Counted from the stretch's first letter, positions 1 through 14,597 are shown. The stretch: DNA of 64,000 bases from Undibacterium sp. CCC3.4 (GCF_034347425.1 NZ_CP133779.1:3782001-3846000), one strand, 5' to 3'. The notes: a model not told the origin generated them from the sequence alone. A program made the numbers and translations.

Positions 1-1326
1 ATCTTGGGGCGCTATTTACCGAATTTCCGCCGCATCGTCGGGCAAATGCAGCATGATTTGTTTCACGCGTACACGGTCGATCAGCATATCCTGATGGTGG
101 TGCGTAATTTGCGCCGCTTCACCATGCCCGAACACGCTCACGAATATCCATTTTGCAGCCAACTGATGGCCAATTTCACCCAGCCTTGGGTGCTATTTAC
201 GGCTGCGCTGTTTCACGATATTGCCAAGGGTCGCGGCGGCGATCATTCGGTACTCGGGATGAGTGATGCCAAAAAATTCTGCTACGAGCACGGTCTCACG
301 CGCGCCAATACCGAACTCATCGTATTCTTGGTACAAAACCATTTGACCATGTCACATGTGGCACAAAAACAGGATTTGTCGGACCCCGATGTGGTGCAGA
401 ATTTTGCCAATCTGGTCAAGGATGAACGTCATTTAACGGCGCTGTACTTGCTCACGGTGGCCGATATCCGCGGCACCAGTCCGAAAGTATGGAATGCTTG
501 GAAAGGCAAGCTGCTCGAAGACTTGTATAAAATGAGCTTGCGCGTACTTGGTGGCGAAGCGCCATCGAAAGATCGCGAACTCAAAAACCGCCAAGAGGAT
601 GCGCTCAAAGCGCTGCGCTTAGCCGGCATTGCGCCTGACGCGCATGAAAAATTTTGGCAACAGCTCGACGTTGCGTACTTCCTGCGCCACGACGCTTCCG
701 ATATAGCCTGGCAAACCAGAGTGCTGCACGATAAGCTCGCCAGCACGACGCCGTTGGTGAAATGCCGACTCTCCACTATTGGCGAGGGTTTGCAGGTGAC
801 GGTGTATGTCAAGGATCAAGCCGATTTATTTGCGCGTATCTGTAATTATTTTGACAGTAAAAATTTCGGCATTCTCGACGCCAAAATTCATACGGCGAAA
901 AATGGTTACGCGCTCGATACCTTCATGGTGACCGAGCCGAGTTTCGCGCATCAGTATAGAGACATCATCAATTTGATTGAACATGAATTGAGCTTGGTGC
1001 TGGCGCAGCAAACACCACTGTCACCACCGAACCGTGGCCGACTCTCGCGTTTGTCGCGCAGCTTCCCTATCGTGCCGACGGTCGATTTGCGACCGGATGA
1101 CAAAGCACAGTTTTATTTGCTTTCGATTACGGCCAACGATAGAAACGGTTTGCTGTATGCGATCGCCGAGGTACTGACCAAATATAAAATCAATCTGCAT
1201 ACGGCCAAGATCATGACCTTGGGCGAGCGCGTCGAGGATGTCTTTCTCGTCGACGGCGCCGCCCTGCAAGGTGCACGCAGCCAGATTCAGTTTGAGACCG
1301 ATTTGCTCGCTACACTCAGAGTGTAG
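1..1326 (+). CDS. glnD: [Protein-PII] uridylyltransferase/uridylyl-removing enzyme, C-terminal half (5' truncated)
   Basis: GlnD uridylylates PII under nitrogen limitation and deuridylylates it when glutamine is high. The reading frame is open from the first base of the window, so the N-terminal nucleotidyltransferase domain lies outside; about 441 codons remain of a family length near 860-890. What is visible is the HD hydrolase domain ([11 protein letters not shown], then [14 protein letters not shown] about 70 residues into the visible part), and two C-terminal ACT domains, about residues 265-340 and 370-438, the second containing [17 protein letters not shown]. These ACT domains sense glutamine. 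The order HD-ACT-ACT and the sequence make GlnD secure. An intrinsic terminator overlaps the stop codon. Confidence 0.96.
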   Translation: MLGRYLPNFRRIVGQMQHDLFHAYTVDQHILMVVRNLRRFTMPEHAHEYPFCSQLMANFTQPWVLFTAALFHDIAKGRGGDHSVLGMSDAKKFCYEHGLTRANTELIVFLVQNHLTMSHVAQKQDLSDPDVVQNFANLVKDERHLTALYLLTVADIRGTSPKVWNAWKGKLLEDLYKMSLRVLGGEAPSKDRELKNRQEDALKALRLAGIAPDAHEKFWQQLDVAYFLRHDASDIAWQTRVLHDKLASTTPLVKCRLSTIGEGLQVTVYVKDQADLFARICNYFDSKNFGILDAKIHTAKNGYALDTFMVTEPSFAHQYRDIINLIEHELSLVLAQQTPLSPPNRGRLSRLSRSFPIVPTVDLRPDDKAQFYLLSITANDRNGLLYAIAEVLTKYKINLHTAKIMTLGERVEDVFLVDGAALQGARSQIQFETDLLATLRV

Positions 1327-1339
1327 CGACAGTTTTTTT
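1308..1339 (+). terminator. Intrinsic terminator overlapping the glnD stop codon
   Basis: Perfect 10-bp inverted arms (cgctacactc at 1308-1317 and gagtgtagcg at 1319-1328, one base between them, so the real loop opens a few pairs) are followed by a run of seven T at 1333-1339. The glnD TAG lies inside the right arm. It would separate glnD from the downstream pseudouridine synthase. Confidence 0.65.
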
Positions 1340-1382
1340 ATTCACCCGCAGCATTGCTGCCGTTATAAGTATCGATATCACC

Positions 1383-2129
1383 ATGACAGAATTAGTTCGC
1401 CTCTCCAAACGCATGTCCGAGCTCGGCTTGAGCTCACGCCGCGAAGCCGATGAATGGATCGCGCGCGGCTGGGTGCGCGTTGATGGCAAGGTCATCTCCG
1501 AATTGGGCAGCAAAGTCTATCCGCATCAGCAAGTAACGGTAGAACGCCAGGCCGCCGCCGAACAATCCAAGCGTGTCACCATCCTCATCAATAAGCCGGT
1601 CGGTTTTGTCAGCGGTCAAGCCGAAGATGGCTATACGCCGGCCGTGGCCTTGGTGAAACCGGAAAACCGTTGGACTGAATGTGCGGTCGACACCGAATTT
1701 CATCCGACTCAGTTACGCAGTCTGGTGCCGGCCGGCCGACTCGATATCGACTCGGTGGGCTTACTGGTCTTGACTCAGGATGGCCGCGTTGCCAAGCACT
1801 TGATCGGTGAAAATACTGTCGTCGAGAAAGAATATCTGGTACGCGTAGCCTATTCCAAAGCCGGTCGTCTGCCGGACTCGGATTTTCGTCTACTCAACCA
1901 TGGCCTCAGTCTCGATGGTAAAAAATTGCTGCCCGCAAGGGTCAGTTGGCAAAATGAAGATCAGCTCAATTTCATCCTGCGCGAAGGTAAGAAGCGTCAA
2001 ATCCGCCGCATGTGTGAAATGGTGGGCTTGAAGGTGCTCGGCCTGAAACGGGTACGTATCGGTAAGGTTCGCCTCGGCAATCTGCCTGAAGGTCAGTGGC
2101 GCTATCTGCGCGAAGATGAACAGTTTTAA
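1383..2129 (+). CDS. rluF: 23S rRNA pseudouridine synthase, RluB/RluE/RluF family (RluF-like)
   Basis: Converts a specific uridine of 23S rRNA to pseudouridine. The 248-residue protein begins with an S4 RNA-binding domain (about 5-50, SKRMSELGLSSRREADEWI), followed by the RsuA-type catalytic domain. The catalytic aspartate is Asp121 in the motif GRLDIDSVGLLVLTQDG. The C-terminal motif REGKKRQIRRMCE is typical of the RsuA family. The RluF assignment rests on overall resemblance and length; RluB or RluE specificity is possible. The ATG at 1383 starts directly at the S4 domain. It stands alone between the glnD terminator and a palindromic intergenic element. Confidence 0.85.
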   Translation: MTELVRLSKRMSELGLSSRREADEWIARGWVRVDGKVISELGSKVYPHQQVTVERQAAAEQSKRVTILINKPVGFVSGQAEDGYTPAVALVKPENRWTECAVDTEFHPTQLRSLVPAGRLDIDSVGLLVLTQDGRVAKHLIGENTVVEKEYLVRVAYSKAGRLPDSDFRLLNHGLSLDGKKLLPARVSWQNEDQLNFILREGKKRQIRRMCEMVGLKVLGLKRVRIGKVRLGNLPEGQWRYLREDEQF

Positions 2130-2255
2130 CGCTCCGACCTTGAGGTAGTTATCTCAATGACAGCCCACGCGCGATTTTTTATTAACCAAGCGGTGACGTG
2201 CGGGAACTTATTCGCGCTGGGCTGGTCTGATCGATTCACTCTGCTTTCGTGCCCG

Positions 2256-2422
2256 CTAGGAGCCTGAGCGGCAGAACGAGTCGAAGCGAAAAATCGGCTG
2301 AGCGAGGACAGATTTTGGCTATTTTTTACGTCAATACCGAGCGTATTGACTAAAAAATAGACGAAATATGGACCGCTCAGGTGATTTTGCAGCCGACTCC
2401 GTTCTGCCGCTCAGGCTCCTAG
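2256..2422. repeat. Nested palindromic intergenic element
   Basis: The 372-base gap 2130-2501 holds no gene but contains a large symmetrical structure. Outer arms of 23 bp are perfectly inverted (2256-2278 and 2400-2422). Inside lies a second stem: 2319-2337 against 2343-2360, 18 pairs with one bulged base and a 5-base loop (cgagc). Short ctgagcg/cgctcag segments (2299-2305 and 2374-2380) could add pairing. The arms are too regular for chance. It may be a dispersed palindromic repeat unit of this genome, a transcription-level structure downstream of rluF, or a non-autonomous element; no T-run follows the outer stem. Nothing else is seen in the gap except short sequence before the mdfA start. 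Confidence 0.8.
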
Positions 2423-2501
2423 GACCATCGCTTATTTGGAGCTTCCTGCTGTTTGGCATTGAAGTACAGCGGTCGCAGTAAACTTATACTCTTAGTAAGC
2501 C

Positions 2502-3737
2502 ATGCAAAAAATCTCTACCCTCTCGCGGGCGGCATTGCTGTTTCCGCTCTCGCTCGTGTGCTTTGAATTTTCAGTCTACATCGCCAATGACATGATACAA
2601 CCGGGCATGCTGACGGTGATCCGCGAATTCGCCGCTGATCCGACGTGGATCGCTTCGGCCATGACCGCCTTTCTGATCGGCGGCATGCTGCTACAGTGGT
2701 TATTCGGGCCTTTATCGGATCGCATCGGCCGTCGCCCGGTCATGCTCGGTGGTGCGCTGTTCTTTATCTGCTCATGCTTGGCTACCCTGCTGGTCAACAG
2801 CATCGAGGGATTTATCGTGCTACGGGTGGCGCAAGGCATAGGATTATGCTTCATCAGTTCGGTCGGTTATGCGGTGGTGCATGAAGCATTTGAAGAAAAA
2901 GCGGCGATTCAGGTTACCGCACTGATGTCGAATGTCGCGCTGATTGCACCGCTACTGGGGCCGGTCGCCGGGGCGCTGTTGGTTGGATTAGTTGGTTGGC
3001 GCATGATTTTTGTGATCATCGCTGCGATTGCCGCGATTGGCTTTGTCGGTTTATTGGCGACCATGCCGGAAACAGTGCGCGTCAGTGATAAAAAAATCGC
3101 GCGCATGCAGATTTGGCACGATTACCAAACCGTGTTTCGTCACTGGCCATTCGTGCGCGCTGCCCTGTGCGGTCCTCTGCTGACCATGCCCCTGATCGCT
3201 TGGATCGCTCTCTCGCCGATGATCTTCGTGGCCGACCATGGCATGTCACTGACCCAGTACGGTTATGCGCAATTCCCGATTTTCATCTGTCTGATCATCG
3301 GCAATCTGTACTTGGCGCGGCAAATCCATGCGCGTCCGCTCGGCCATTCGGTGCGTCTCGGTTGGTATCCGATTGCAGCTGGTTTGGCCGTCATGCTGGC
3401 CGGGTCTGTGCTGTTTGAGAGTCCATATTTTCTCATCCCGGCGATCAGCCTGATCGCCTTCGGCGAAGGGATTTCGAATGCCGTCATCGTGCGCTTCACG
3501 CTCACGGAGAGCACGGTATCGAAAGCAACCGTGGCCGCAGCGATGGGCATACTCAATATGTGTATCTGGAGCGTCGGAATCGAAGTGTACAAGTTAGTCT
3601 ATCTGCACACCGGCTTACTGGGCTTTGCAATATTATCGTGCTTGGCCTTAGGCGTGTATGCCATCCTTGCCCGCAGCGTCATCACACGGGCGATGGCCGT
3701 GCGCAGCGTCGACAGCGGCACGACCTGCAGTGCTTAA
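2502..3737 (+). CDS. mdfA: MdfA-type multidrug/H+ antiporter (MFS, DHA1)
   Basis: Inner-membrane exporter of the major facilitator superfamily, 411 residues, about 12 membrane helices. It strongly resembles E. coli MdfA over its whole length, including the N-terminal helix motif EFSVYIANDMIQPGML: Glu22 and Asp30 correspond to MdfA Glu26 and Asp34, which bind cationic drugs and protons, and Arg108 in LRVAQGIGLCF matches the conserved motif-B arginine. Motif A is GPLSDRIGRRPVML (69-82). MdfA exports chloramphenicol, quaternary ammonium compounds and other lipophilic drugs; the substrate range here is inferred. Converges with def across a 33-base gap. Confidence 0.9.
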   Translation: MQKISTLSRAALLFPLSLVCFEFSVYIANDMIQPGMLTVIREFAADPTWIASAMTAFLIGGMLLQWLFGPLSDRIGRRPVMLGGALFFICSCLATLLVNSIEGFIVLRVAQGIGLCFISSVGYAVVHEAFEEKAAIQVTALMSNVALIAPLLGPVAGALLVGLVGWRMIFVIIAAIAAIGFVGLLATMPETVRVSDKKIARMQIWHDYQTVFRHWPFVRAALCGPLLTMPLIAWIALSPMIFVADHGMSLTQYGYAQFPIFICLIIGNLYLARQIHARPLGHSVRLGWYPIAAGLAVMLAGSVLFESPYFLIPAISLIAFGEGISNAVIVRFTLTESTVSKATVAAAMGILNMCIWSVGIEVYKLVYLHTGLLGFAILSCLALGVYAILARSVITRAMAVRSVDSGTTCSA

Positions 3738-3770
3738 GCGTCGCTGTTGAAGGCGGCGGTCGGCGGCAGC

Positions 3771-4304
3771 TCAGTCGTCGACCAGCGGATCGAGCTCGGG
3801 AAACAAGACTTCGGTAAACCCGAACTGCGTCATGTCTTCAATACGCATGGGATACAGAATGCCTTGTAAATGATCGCATTCATGCTGGACCACACGCGCG
3901 TGAAAACCATCTACCTCACGGCAGATCGCTTGTCCGAACTGATCATAGCCCTCATAGCGCAGTGCCGTCCAACGCGGCACCAAGCCGCGTAAGCCCGGCA
4001 CCGACAGGCAGCCTTCCCAGCCATCTTCGCGCTGTTCCGACAGCGGCGTCAGGCTTGGATTGATGAGTATGGTTTCCGGTACCTGCGGGGCATCGGGATA
4101 GCGCGGATTGGTTTGAAAACCGAAAATCACCAATTGCAGATCGATACCGATCTGCGGCGCGGCCAAGCCGACACCACCGACGGCACGCATGGTTTCAAAC
4201 ATGTCGGCGATTAATGCATGCAACTGCGGCGTGTCGAATTCGACTACCGGCTGAGCCACGCGCAGCAAGCGCGCATCGCCCATTTTGAGGAGAGGATGGC
4301 GCAT
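3771..4304 (-). CDS. def: Peptide deformylase
   Basis: Removes the formyl group from the N-terminal methionine of new proteins using a bound metal ion. The 177-residue protein has all three family motifs: [10 protein letters not shown] (Gln51), EGCLSVPG (metal ligand Cys99) and HECDHLQG (metal ligands His141 and His145, catalytic Glu142). The frame is open further upstream, but ATG at 4304 is preferred: it has GGAG eight bases upstream and matches the family length, while upstream codons would overlap galU. It is last in a minus-strand group behind galU (13-base gap). Def is often next to fmt; here it is not, so this may be one of several deformylases. Confidence 0.93.
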   Translation of the reverse strand: MRHPLLKMGDARLLRVAQPVVEFDTPQLHALIADMFETMRAVGGVGLAAPQIGIDLQLVIFGFQTNPRYPDAPQVPETILINPSLTPLSEQREDGWEGCLSVPGLRGLVPRWTALRYEGYDQFGQAICREVDGFHARVVQHECDHLQGILYPMRIEDMTQFGFTEVLFPELDPLVDD

Positions 4305-4317
4305 GCTGGGCTCCGTT

Positions 4318-5202
4318 TCAACGACCGTTGCGAATTGAATCGAGGTAGGCGGAAAATTCTGCCGCAGTTTCTTTATGCTTGAGTCCAAGCGCAACGCTGG
4401 CCTTGAGATAGCCTAGCTTGGAACCGCAATCATAACGCGTCGCTTCCGGACGGTAAGCATACACCGGGAAATCCTTGAGCATGGCAGCGATGCCGTCGGT
4501 GAGTTGGATTTCACCGCCCGAGCCTTTACCCAAGGTTTCGAGGTAAGAAAAAATCCGCCCCGACAAAATATACCGACCGACTACCGCTAGGGTCGACGGG
4601 GCCACGTCCGGACGCGGTTTTTCGACTATCCCTTGCACCCGCTCAAGGCGCTCCTTGTACTCGGTGCCGCTGACGATGCCGTACTGGCTGGTGAATTCGC
4701 GTGGTACGTCTTGCACGGCAATGATGCTGCCGCCTTCGCGCTCATATTGCGCGGTCATTTGTGCCATCACCGATGGCTTACCAAGATCAGCATCCATCAA
4801 ATCATCGGCCAACAGCACAGCAAACGGATCGTCACCGATGACTGGACGCGCGCACAGCACCGCGTGACCGAGTCCGAGCGCGGCAGTTTGTCGTATGTAA
4901 ATGCAATTGATGTTTTTCGGGATGACATTGCGCACCAAATCGAGCAAGGCTTCTTTGCCGGCCGCTTCGAGTTCGCTTTCGAGTTCATAGGCTTTGTCGA
5001 AATGGTCTTCGATGGCGCGCTTGTTGCGACCGGTAATGAACACCATTTCGGTAATGCCGGCTTCGACGGCTTCTTCCACCGCGTATTGAATCAGTGGCTT
5101 GTCGACGATGGGCAGCATTTCTTTAGGTTGCGCCTTGGTGGCAGGTAAAAAACGACTGCCAAGACCAGCAACAGGGAAAACTGCTTTGGTAATTCTTCTC
5201 AT
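4318..5202 (-). CDS. galU: UTP-glucose-1-phosphate uridylyltransferase
   Basis: Makes UDP-glucose from glucose-1-phosphate and UTP for surface polysaccharide and lipopolysaccharide. 294 residues, usual length. The nucleotide-binding signature [17 protein letters not shown] starts near residue 13. Other GalU landmarks include [11 protein letters not shown] and [16 protein letters not shown]. The ATG at 5202 has GGAG six bases upstream and follows the ligA stop codon by one base, so it is probably translated from the same message as ligA. Confidence 0.96.
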   Translation of the reverse strand: MRRITKAVFPVAGLGSRFLPATKAQPKEMLPIVDKPLIQYAVEEAVEAGITEMVFITGRNKRAIEDHFDKAYELESELEAAGKEALLDLVRNVIPKNINCIYIRQTAALGLGHAVLCARPVIGDDPFAVLLADDLMDADLGKPSVMAQMTAQYEREGGSIIAVQDVPREFTSQYGIVSGTEYKERLERVQGIVEKPRPDVAPSTLAVVGRYILSGRIFSYLETLGKGSGGEIQLTDGIAAMLKDFPVYAYRPEATRYDCGSKLGYLKASVALGLKHKETAAEFSAYLDSIRNGR

Positions 5203-5203
5203 T

Positions 5204-8681
<3,478 letters not shown>

Positions 8682-8685
<4 letters not shown>

Positions 8686-11600
8686 GCCGCTTGAACCTCA
8701 GTAGCAAAATGAACGGCGGATTCCATATCCACCGCCACAATTCGGGAAACCCCCTGCTCTTGCATGGTGACGCCGATCAACTGCTGCGCCATCTCCATTG
8801 CAATTTTGTTATGGGAGATAAATAAAAATTGGGTATTCACCGACATCCGTTTCACCATATTGCAGAAACGTTCGGTATTTGAATCATCGAGCGGCGCATC
8901 GACCTCATCGAGCAGGCAAAACGGTGCCGGATTGAGTTGGAACATAGAAAATACCAGGGCCGTCGCGGTCAATGCTTTTTCACCACCCGACAAGAGGTGA
9001 ATGGTGGCGTTTTTCTTGCCCGGCGGTTGCGCCATGACTTGTACGCCGGAATCGAGAATTTCGTCGCCGGTCATGATCAAACGCGCTTGGCCACCGCCAA
9101 ATAAAATCGGAAACAATTCGGCAAAATGATGATTGACCTTGTCGAAGGTGTCTTGTAACAGTGCCCGTGTTTCGATGTCGATCTTGTGGATCGCATCTTG
9201 TAAGGTGGTGATCGCTTCGCTTAAATCGGCATGCTGTGCATCGAGGAAAGTCTTGCGTTCGCTGGCTTGTTTCAACTCATCGAGCGCCGCCATATTCACA
9301 GCACCGAGGGCGGCGATGGCATTATTGAGTCGCGTCACTTCGCCTTGCAGGTAGGATGGTCTCAAATCGGCATGCAATTTTTCTGACAGCTTGGCTTCAT
9401 CGACTTCAAAATTGCGCAATTGCTCTGCAAATTGCTCCTGTGCCAGGCGTGCCGCCTGTTCCTTGAGTTGCAATTCCACGATGCGGTCGCGTTGTGGCTG
9501 CAAACTGCGCTCGGTCTGGGTTTTATTGTCTTCGTGCGTGCGCAATTGTTGCGTCAATTGATCGAGCTCATGGCGTGCATCGGCCAGCGCACGTTCTTGA
9601 TCGCTGCGGCGGTCGAGCAAATCCTGTAAGCCGGCTTGGGCGGCTTGGTCATTCATGGTTTCGAGTTCGAGTTGACCTTGCTGCATGCTGGCAAATAATT
9701 GGGCCGACTGCTCGCGCGCCGTGCTGATATTTCTACGCAATTCTTCCATCTTGCTACGGTGCGACTTTTCCGCAAACGCCGCCTCTTGCGCCGCCAATTC
9801 CAAGTCGCGCAAGCGTTGCCGCGCCTGATTCAATTGCTGCTCTTTTTCCAGATAGATGGTTTGGCCGTCTTCATGCGCTTCTTGCACCTGAGCCAATTCC
9901 ATGTCGAGCATTTCAAACTTTTGCTCGGATTCGGCGCGCGCCTGTTGCTGTTCGCTTTCTTGCGCGGCGATTTCGGCCAAGTCGTTGCCGATTTGGGTAC
10001 TGCGCTGATTGAAGCGACTTTGCACTTCTGCTAACTTCATGGTTTCTATCTGCAAGCTATGGGTCGTTTGCGTCAGACTGGCCACGCGTTGGCGCAATTC
10101 TTGTAATTGCTGACTGGCTTGACTATAGAGAGCCTCGGCACGCACTGCGCGTGCCTTCGCTTGTTCGGCCAGCAATTGGCGCGCCCGGCATTGTTTGCCC
10201 AGGTTGTCGATTTCCTGTTGCCGCCCCAGTACGCCATCTTGTTCCGAATCGGCGGCATAAAAGCGCACACTGCTACGCGCAATCAAATGCCCTTCGCGGG
10301 TGACAAAACTGGCACCGGGCGGCAGTTTGCTACGGTCAAGAAAGGCTGAAGTGAGGTCTGCCGCGACATAAATATGTGCGAGCCAGTCTTGCAAGACACC
10401 ACGCACGCCGGCGTCATTGAGCTGCAGCAGGTCAATAAATGGCTTCAAGCCAGGCTCGGCAAGCTGCTGACTGGCCTGTATTTGCGGGCTGAACACGGCC
10501 AGCTTGGCCGGTGGCGCATCATTGAAAAAGGCTTTGGCCCAGTCGAGATTCGACATTTCCAAGGCGGCGGTACGCTCACGTAACACCGCTTCCAAAGCCG
10601 TTTCCCACCCACCTTCGATATGCAATTTTTGCCAGAGCTTAGGTAAGCTGCCGAGTTCGTGCTTATCCAACCAAGGCTGGACTTTACCTTGGGTTTGTAC
10701 TTTTTCTTGCAACTGCTTAAGCGCCAATAAGCGCGCCTCGAGCTGGGCCAATTCGGCCGCATCGCGCTGCACTTCTTGTTGCGCCAGCTTACGTTGCTCT
10801 TCCAAGTCAGGTAAATTATGCTGCGCTTGTTCGAGTTGCAGCGTCAGGTCTTCCATCACTTGCTGCTTTTCTTCCAGCTGGTACTGTAAATTTTCCAGAT
10901 GCGAACTGTCCGGCAAAGCCAGCCCGTGTTTTTCTTGTTGCAAACGTTCTTTGCGTGCTGCCAAAGTATTGAGAATATTCGATGCATTGCGCTGATGAGC
11001 TGATTCGAGTTCAATCTGCTGTTGCATCTGCATGATGGTGGCGCGCGATTCCGTGGTGCTCACTTGCGCCTGACGCCAACTCAACTCCAGTGCCGGCAAG
11101 GTGTCATGCTGCGACAAGGCGGTCTCACTGGCTTGTTCGGCACGCATCGCCAACTCTTCAACCTCGATTTCAGCCATGTCCAAACTATCTTGCAACTGCA
11201 CGCTTTGGTGCTGCCATTGATCGCGTTGCGCCGTCAACGATTGCAATTGCACTTGCAAACGACTGCGTGACTCGATGACAAATTTGATCTGTGCTTCCAG
11301 GCTACCGATTTCTGCATTGGTCTGGTACAAGTGGCCTTGCGCCTGATGCATGCGATCACCAACCGCATAATGGGCTTGGCGCATTTGATCGAGCTCAAGT
11401 TCGACGTGGCGCAAACGGGCGGTTTGCTCTTCCAAGTCGAGCTGGGTTTTTTCAATTTCGGTAAAATGCTTGTGCTGCTCCGCCGCCGCTTCGTTCTTGC
11501 GCAGCAACCAAAGCAATTTTTGCTTCTCTTCTTGATCACCCTGCAATTCGTGGAATTTATTGGCGACCACGGCTTGCGCTTGCAGCTTTTCCAGATTGGC

Positions 11601-12206
11601 ATTAAGCTCACGCAAAATGTCATCGACCCGCACCAAATTTTCGTGGGTGTCGTGAATCCGGTTTTCGGTTTCGCGCCGCCGCTCTTTATAGCGTGATACG
11701 CCGGCCGCTTCTTCTAAAAAGATGCGCAGTTCTTCCGGGCGCGCTTCGATGATGCGCGAAATCATGCCTTGGCCGATGATGGCGTAAGCGCGCGGACCTA
11801 AGCCGGTACCGAGGAAAATATCTTGAATATCACGCCGGCGCACGGCCTGGCCATTGATGTAATAAGTCGAGGTGCCATCGCGCGTGAGCGTGCGCTTGAC
11901 CGCGATTTCACCGTACTGACTCCATTGCCCAGCCGCTTTGCCCAGACTATTGTCAAAAATCAATTCGACTGAGGAACGACCAGCCGGTTTTCTATGGGTA
12001 GAACCGTTGAAGATGACGTCTTGCATCGATTCGCCGCGCAACTCCGAAGCTTTTGATTCGCCCAGCACCCAACGCACCGCGTCGATGATATTGGATTTTC
12101 CACAGCCATTTGGCCCGACTACGCCGACCAATTGTCCTGGAACTTGAAAATGAGTGGGATCAACGAAAGATTTGAAACCCGACAGCTTAATAGAAGTTAA
12201 TCGCAC
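8682..12206 (-). CDS. smc: Chromosome partition protein SMC
   Basis: ATPase of the condensin-type Smc-ScpAB complex that compacts and helps segregate the chromosome. 1174 residues, normal length. Walker A GPNGCGKSN at 31-39; Q-loop/signature region LGTGLGPRAYAIIGQGMIS near 135; two long coiled coils rich in Gln, Glu and Leu (about 170-500 and 670-1020) around a hinge (about 515-660); ABC signature HLLSGGEKALTATAL and Walker B FCLLDEVDAPLDDSN near the C-terminus. Translation starts at GTG 12206, where the protein aligns with the family start; no strong Shine-Dalgarno is visible. First gene of the smc-zipA-ligA-galU-def run. Confidence 0.97.
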
Positions 12207-12390
12207 TGTATAAAATTGAAGTATCTTTTGCAGTCAAATCCGGCTGTCTCGCAGTATTAAGGCTGCGAGCACCGGCAGGGGCTCAGGGAAGCCAGTATCC
12301 TTGCATCATATCATTTGACGGGTGAAATTTTGGTCTTTACGGTGAACAGAAGCTTCAGAAATGGTAAAAAAACACGCTTTTTACCCTGAA

Positions 12391-12427
12391 AAAGAAAAAG
12401 TGTGCCACCGCGATGACGGTGACACAC
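12391..12427 (-). terminator. Intrinsic terminator after the lipoprotein gene
   Basis: Read on the minus strand, arms at 12417-12427 and 12400-12410 form an 11-pair stem with one G-U wobble and a 6-base loop, followed by a T-rich run (TTTTTCTTT) at 12399-12391. It sits 19 bases beyond the lipoprotein stop codon. Confidence 0.75.
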
Positions 12428-12445
12428 CAAGAACTGGTAAAAAAA

Positions 12446-13042
12446 TTAACAGGCGACGTTGACTGGTGTGATCGAACCCGTCGCCGGCATGGTGCCGCTG
12501 GCATTGCTGAGCACGCAGTTCAAGCCCGGGCTGGCAGTCGAGATACTCACGCTGTAAGGCAGGCCGGCCGCTACGGCACTCGGAAACGCGAAGCCACCAT
12601 TGGCACCGACGGTGACGGTATCTTTGCCATTATTGAGCAAGGTCACGGAACTGCCGGCGCTGAGCCCGGAAATATTACCGAGCACGATGTCGGTGCTGTT
12701 GATCGTTGTTGTGCAACTGACCGTGATGCTCGTGATCGTTGCGCCACCAGTAGGAACGACGCCGACACCGCTGAGGACACTGCAAATTTGGCCAACCGGC
12801 TGAACCCCAACCGTCACACTATAGGTTTGAGCGGGCTGCAAGGTTTGCGAAAACGAAAACCCGCCGTTGCTGCTGATTACGGCCGAATTGGTCAGATTAT
12901 TATATAACTTGACCGTCGTACCACTGGCTAAACCGGTCACCGTGCCACCGATCACGGTATTGGTAGAGCTGCCACCACATGCGACCAGCAACAGTGCGCC
13001 GGCGGCACAGGCAGTCAACAAGCTCAGTTTACTTTTTTTCAT
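12446..13042 (-). CDS. Secreted lipoprotein with two tandem beta-rich repeats
   Basis: 198 residues from ATG 13042 (chosen because it begins the signal peptide MKKSKLSLLT; the frame continues upstream without a better start). The signal ends in a lipobox LLLVAC, with lipidated Cys22, so the mature protein should be membrane anchored. It consists of two related modules of about 80 residues (about 28-108 and 110-198), each with a pattern GLxxGxxVxLxNN, an SxNGGFxF or AxNGGFxF motif, YSV and a cysteine at the end. Each module holds a Cys pair that could form a disulfide. Such modules occur in many uncharacterised bacterial surface proteins. No function is assigned. Transcribed alone, with its own terminator. 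Confidence 0.8.
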   Translation of the reverse strand: MKKSKLSLLTACAAGALLLVACGGSSTNTVIGGTVTGLASGTTVKLYNNLTNSAVISSNGGFSFSQTLQPAQTYSVTVGVQPVGQICSVLSGVGVVPTGGATITSITVSCTTTINSTDIVLGNISGLSAGSSVTLLNNGKDTVTVGANGGFAFPSAVAAGLPYSVSISTASPGLNCVLSNASGTMPATGSITPVNVAC

Positions 13043-13212
13043 TGGTTTTCTCAGTTCAAATGCCACACAAGTGGCGCAGTCTAATTGATATGACAAATCG
13101 TGCCTAGCACCCACATGTAAAGCTGTGTGCGTTTTTGTATCAAGCTCAGCCGGATTTTACCTTAAGCTTGGAATAAAAGATGCATTGGGACCAATTCCTT
13201 GCACTGGCAGCA

Positions 13213-13241
13213 ATGACTCACCCGCTACATCAGCTTATAAT
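13213..13241 (+). promoter_or_regulatory. Candidate sigma-70 promoter for the dapC operon
   Basis: The 328-base gap 13043-13370 separates the divergent lipoprotein gene from dapC. A perfect TATAAT lies at 13236-13241 with an atgact hexamer (4 of 6 to TTGACA) 17 bases upstream at 13213-13218. The predicted leader of about 120 bases contains a small hairpin-capable stretch (ggcgcag/ctgcgcc around 13308-13350) of unknown meaning. No other gene-like content is seen in the gap. Confidence 0.45.
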
Positions 13242-13370
13242 ACGGGACTGTCAGTCGACCGCTGTGGGCGCGGTCTCGATTGGCAATCTATATTTTGATC
13301 CTATGGTAGGCGCAGAAGCTGCGTCTTGCCAATTTTTTCGCTGCGCCTGCGACGCTTACCAGACTAAAAG

Positions 13371-14597
13371 ATGACTTTCCATCCACACCTTGCCAAATTG
13401 CAGCCCTATCCGTTTGAAAAGCTCAAGCAACTCTTCGCCGATCTTACTCCTAATCCGGCGTACAGCCCGATCAGCCTCGGGCTGGGCGAACCGAAGCACC
13501 CGACGCCGGAATTGATCAAACAAGCGCTGCGCGACCATCTCGGTGGCTTGGCCAGCTATCCCTCGACGGCCGGCTCGGAAGCTTTGCGTAGCGCGATTTC
13601 ACAGTGGTTGGCGCGCCGCTACGCGATTCCGGCACTGGATCCGGCGACACAAATTTTACCCGTTAACGGCTCGCGCGAAGCCTTGTTTGCCTTGGCTCAG
13701 ACCATCGTCAATACCGAACAAGCCGGCAATACTGCGCCGTTGGTGCTGTGTCCCAATCCGTTTTACCAAATTTATGAAGGTGCAGCCTACTTGGCCGGGG
13801 CTGAACCGTATTTCGCCAATGCCGATCCGCAGCGTAATTTTGCCCCTGATTACAGCAGCATTCCCGAGCATATCTGGCAGCGGGTGCAATTATTGTTCAT
13901 TTGCTCACCTGGCAATCCCACCGGTGCGGTACTCAAGCTCAACGACTGGAAAGAATTGTTTGCTTTGTCCGATCGCTATGGTTTCGTGATCGCAGCCGAC
14001 GAATGTTATTCGGAAATTTATTTCAAAGCCGAAGCCCCGCTCGGCAGCCTTGAAGCCGCGCGCCTGCTCGGGCGCGACGATTACCGGCGTTTGATTACCC
14101 TGTCGAGTTTGTCGAAACGCTCGAATGTGCCTGGCATGCGCTCGGGATTTGTCGCTGGCGACGCCGAAATCATCAAGAATTTCTTGCTCTATCGGACTTA
14201 CCACGGCAGCGCCATGAGCCCGGTGATACAAGCCGCTTCGGTCGCAGCTTGGAATGATGAAACGCATGTGATTGAAAATCGTGAAAAATATATCCAAAAA
14301 TTTGCGCAAATCACGCCGCTGCTGCAAGATGTGCTCGAAGTCAATTTGCCTGATGCCGCGTTTTATCTGTGGGCTAAGGTGGATGGATTGGGCGGCATCA
14401 GCGATACCGAGTTCGCGCGCCGCCTGTATCAGCAATATCACGTCACGGTTTTACCAGGCAGTTACTTGGCGCGCGAGGCGCATGGCATCAATCCGGGCAG
14501 CAAGCGCATCCGTATGGCACTGGTGGCCGATACCGCCGAGTGCTTGGAGGCGGCGCAGCGTATTGTTGCGTTTTGCAAAGGTTTGACAAGCGAATAA
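13371..14597 (+). CDS. dapC: Succinyldiaminopimelate transaminase
   Basis: Pyridoxal-phosphate aminotransferase of the succinylase branch of lysine/diaminopimelate synthesis, converting N-succinyl-2-amino-6-ketopimelate to N-succinyl-LL-diaminopimelate. 408 residues of fold type I. Lys249 in [15 protein letters not shown] is the expected cofactor lysine; [14 protein letters not shown] and [11 protein letters not shown] give the cofactor-contacting Asn, Asp and Tyr. The position immediately before dapD, with dapE downstream, supports DapC rather than another class I aminotransferase. Confidence 0.92.
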   Translation: MTFHPHLAKLQPYPFEKLKQLFADLTPNPAYSPISLGLGEPKHPTPELIKQALRDHLGGLASYPSTAGSEALRSAISQWLARRYAIPALDPATQILPVNGSREALFALAQTIVNTEQAGNTAPLVLCPNPFYQIYEGAAYLAGAEPYFANADPQRNFAPDYSSIPEHIWQRVQLLFICSPGNPTGAVLKLNDWKELFALSDRYGFVIAADECYSEIYFKAEAPLGSLEAARLLGRDDYRRLITLSSLSKRSNVPGMRSGFVAGDAEIIKNFLLYRTYHGSAMSPVIQAASVAAWNDETHVIENREKYIQKFAQITPLLQDVLEVNLPDAAFYLWAKVDGLGGISDTEFARRLYQQYHVTVLPGSYLAREAHGINPGSKRIRMALVADTAECLEAAQRIVAFCKGLTSE

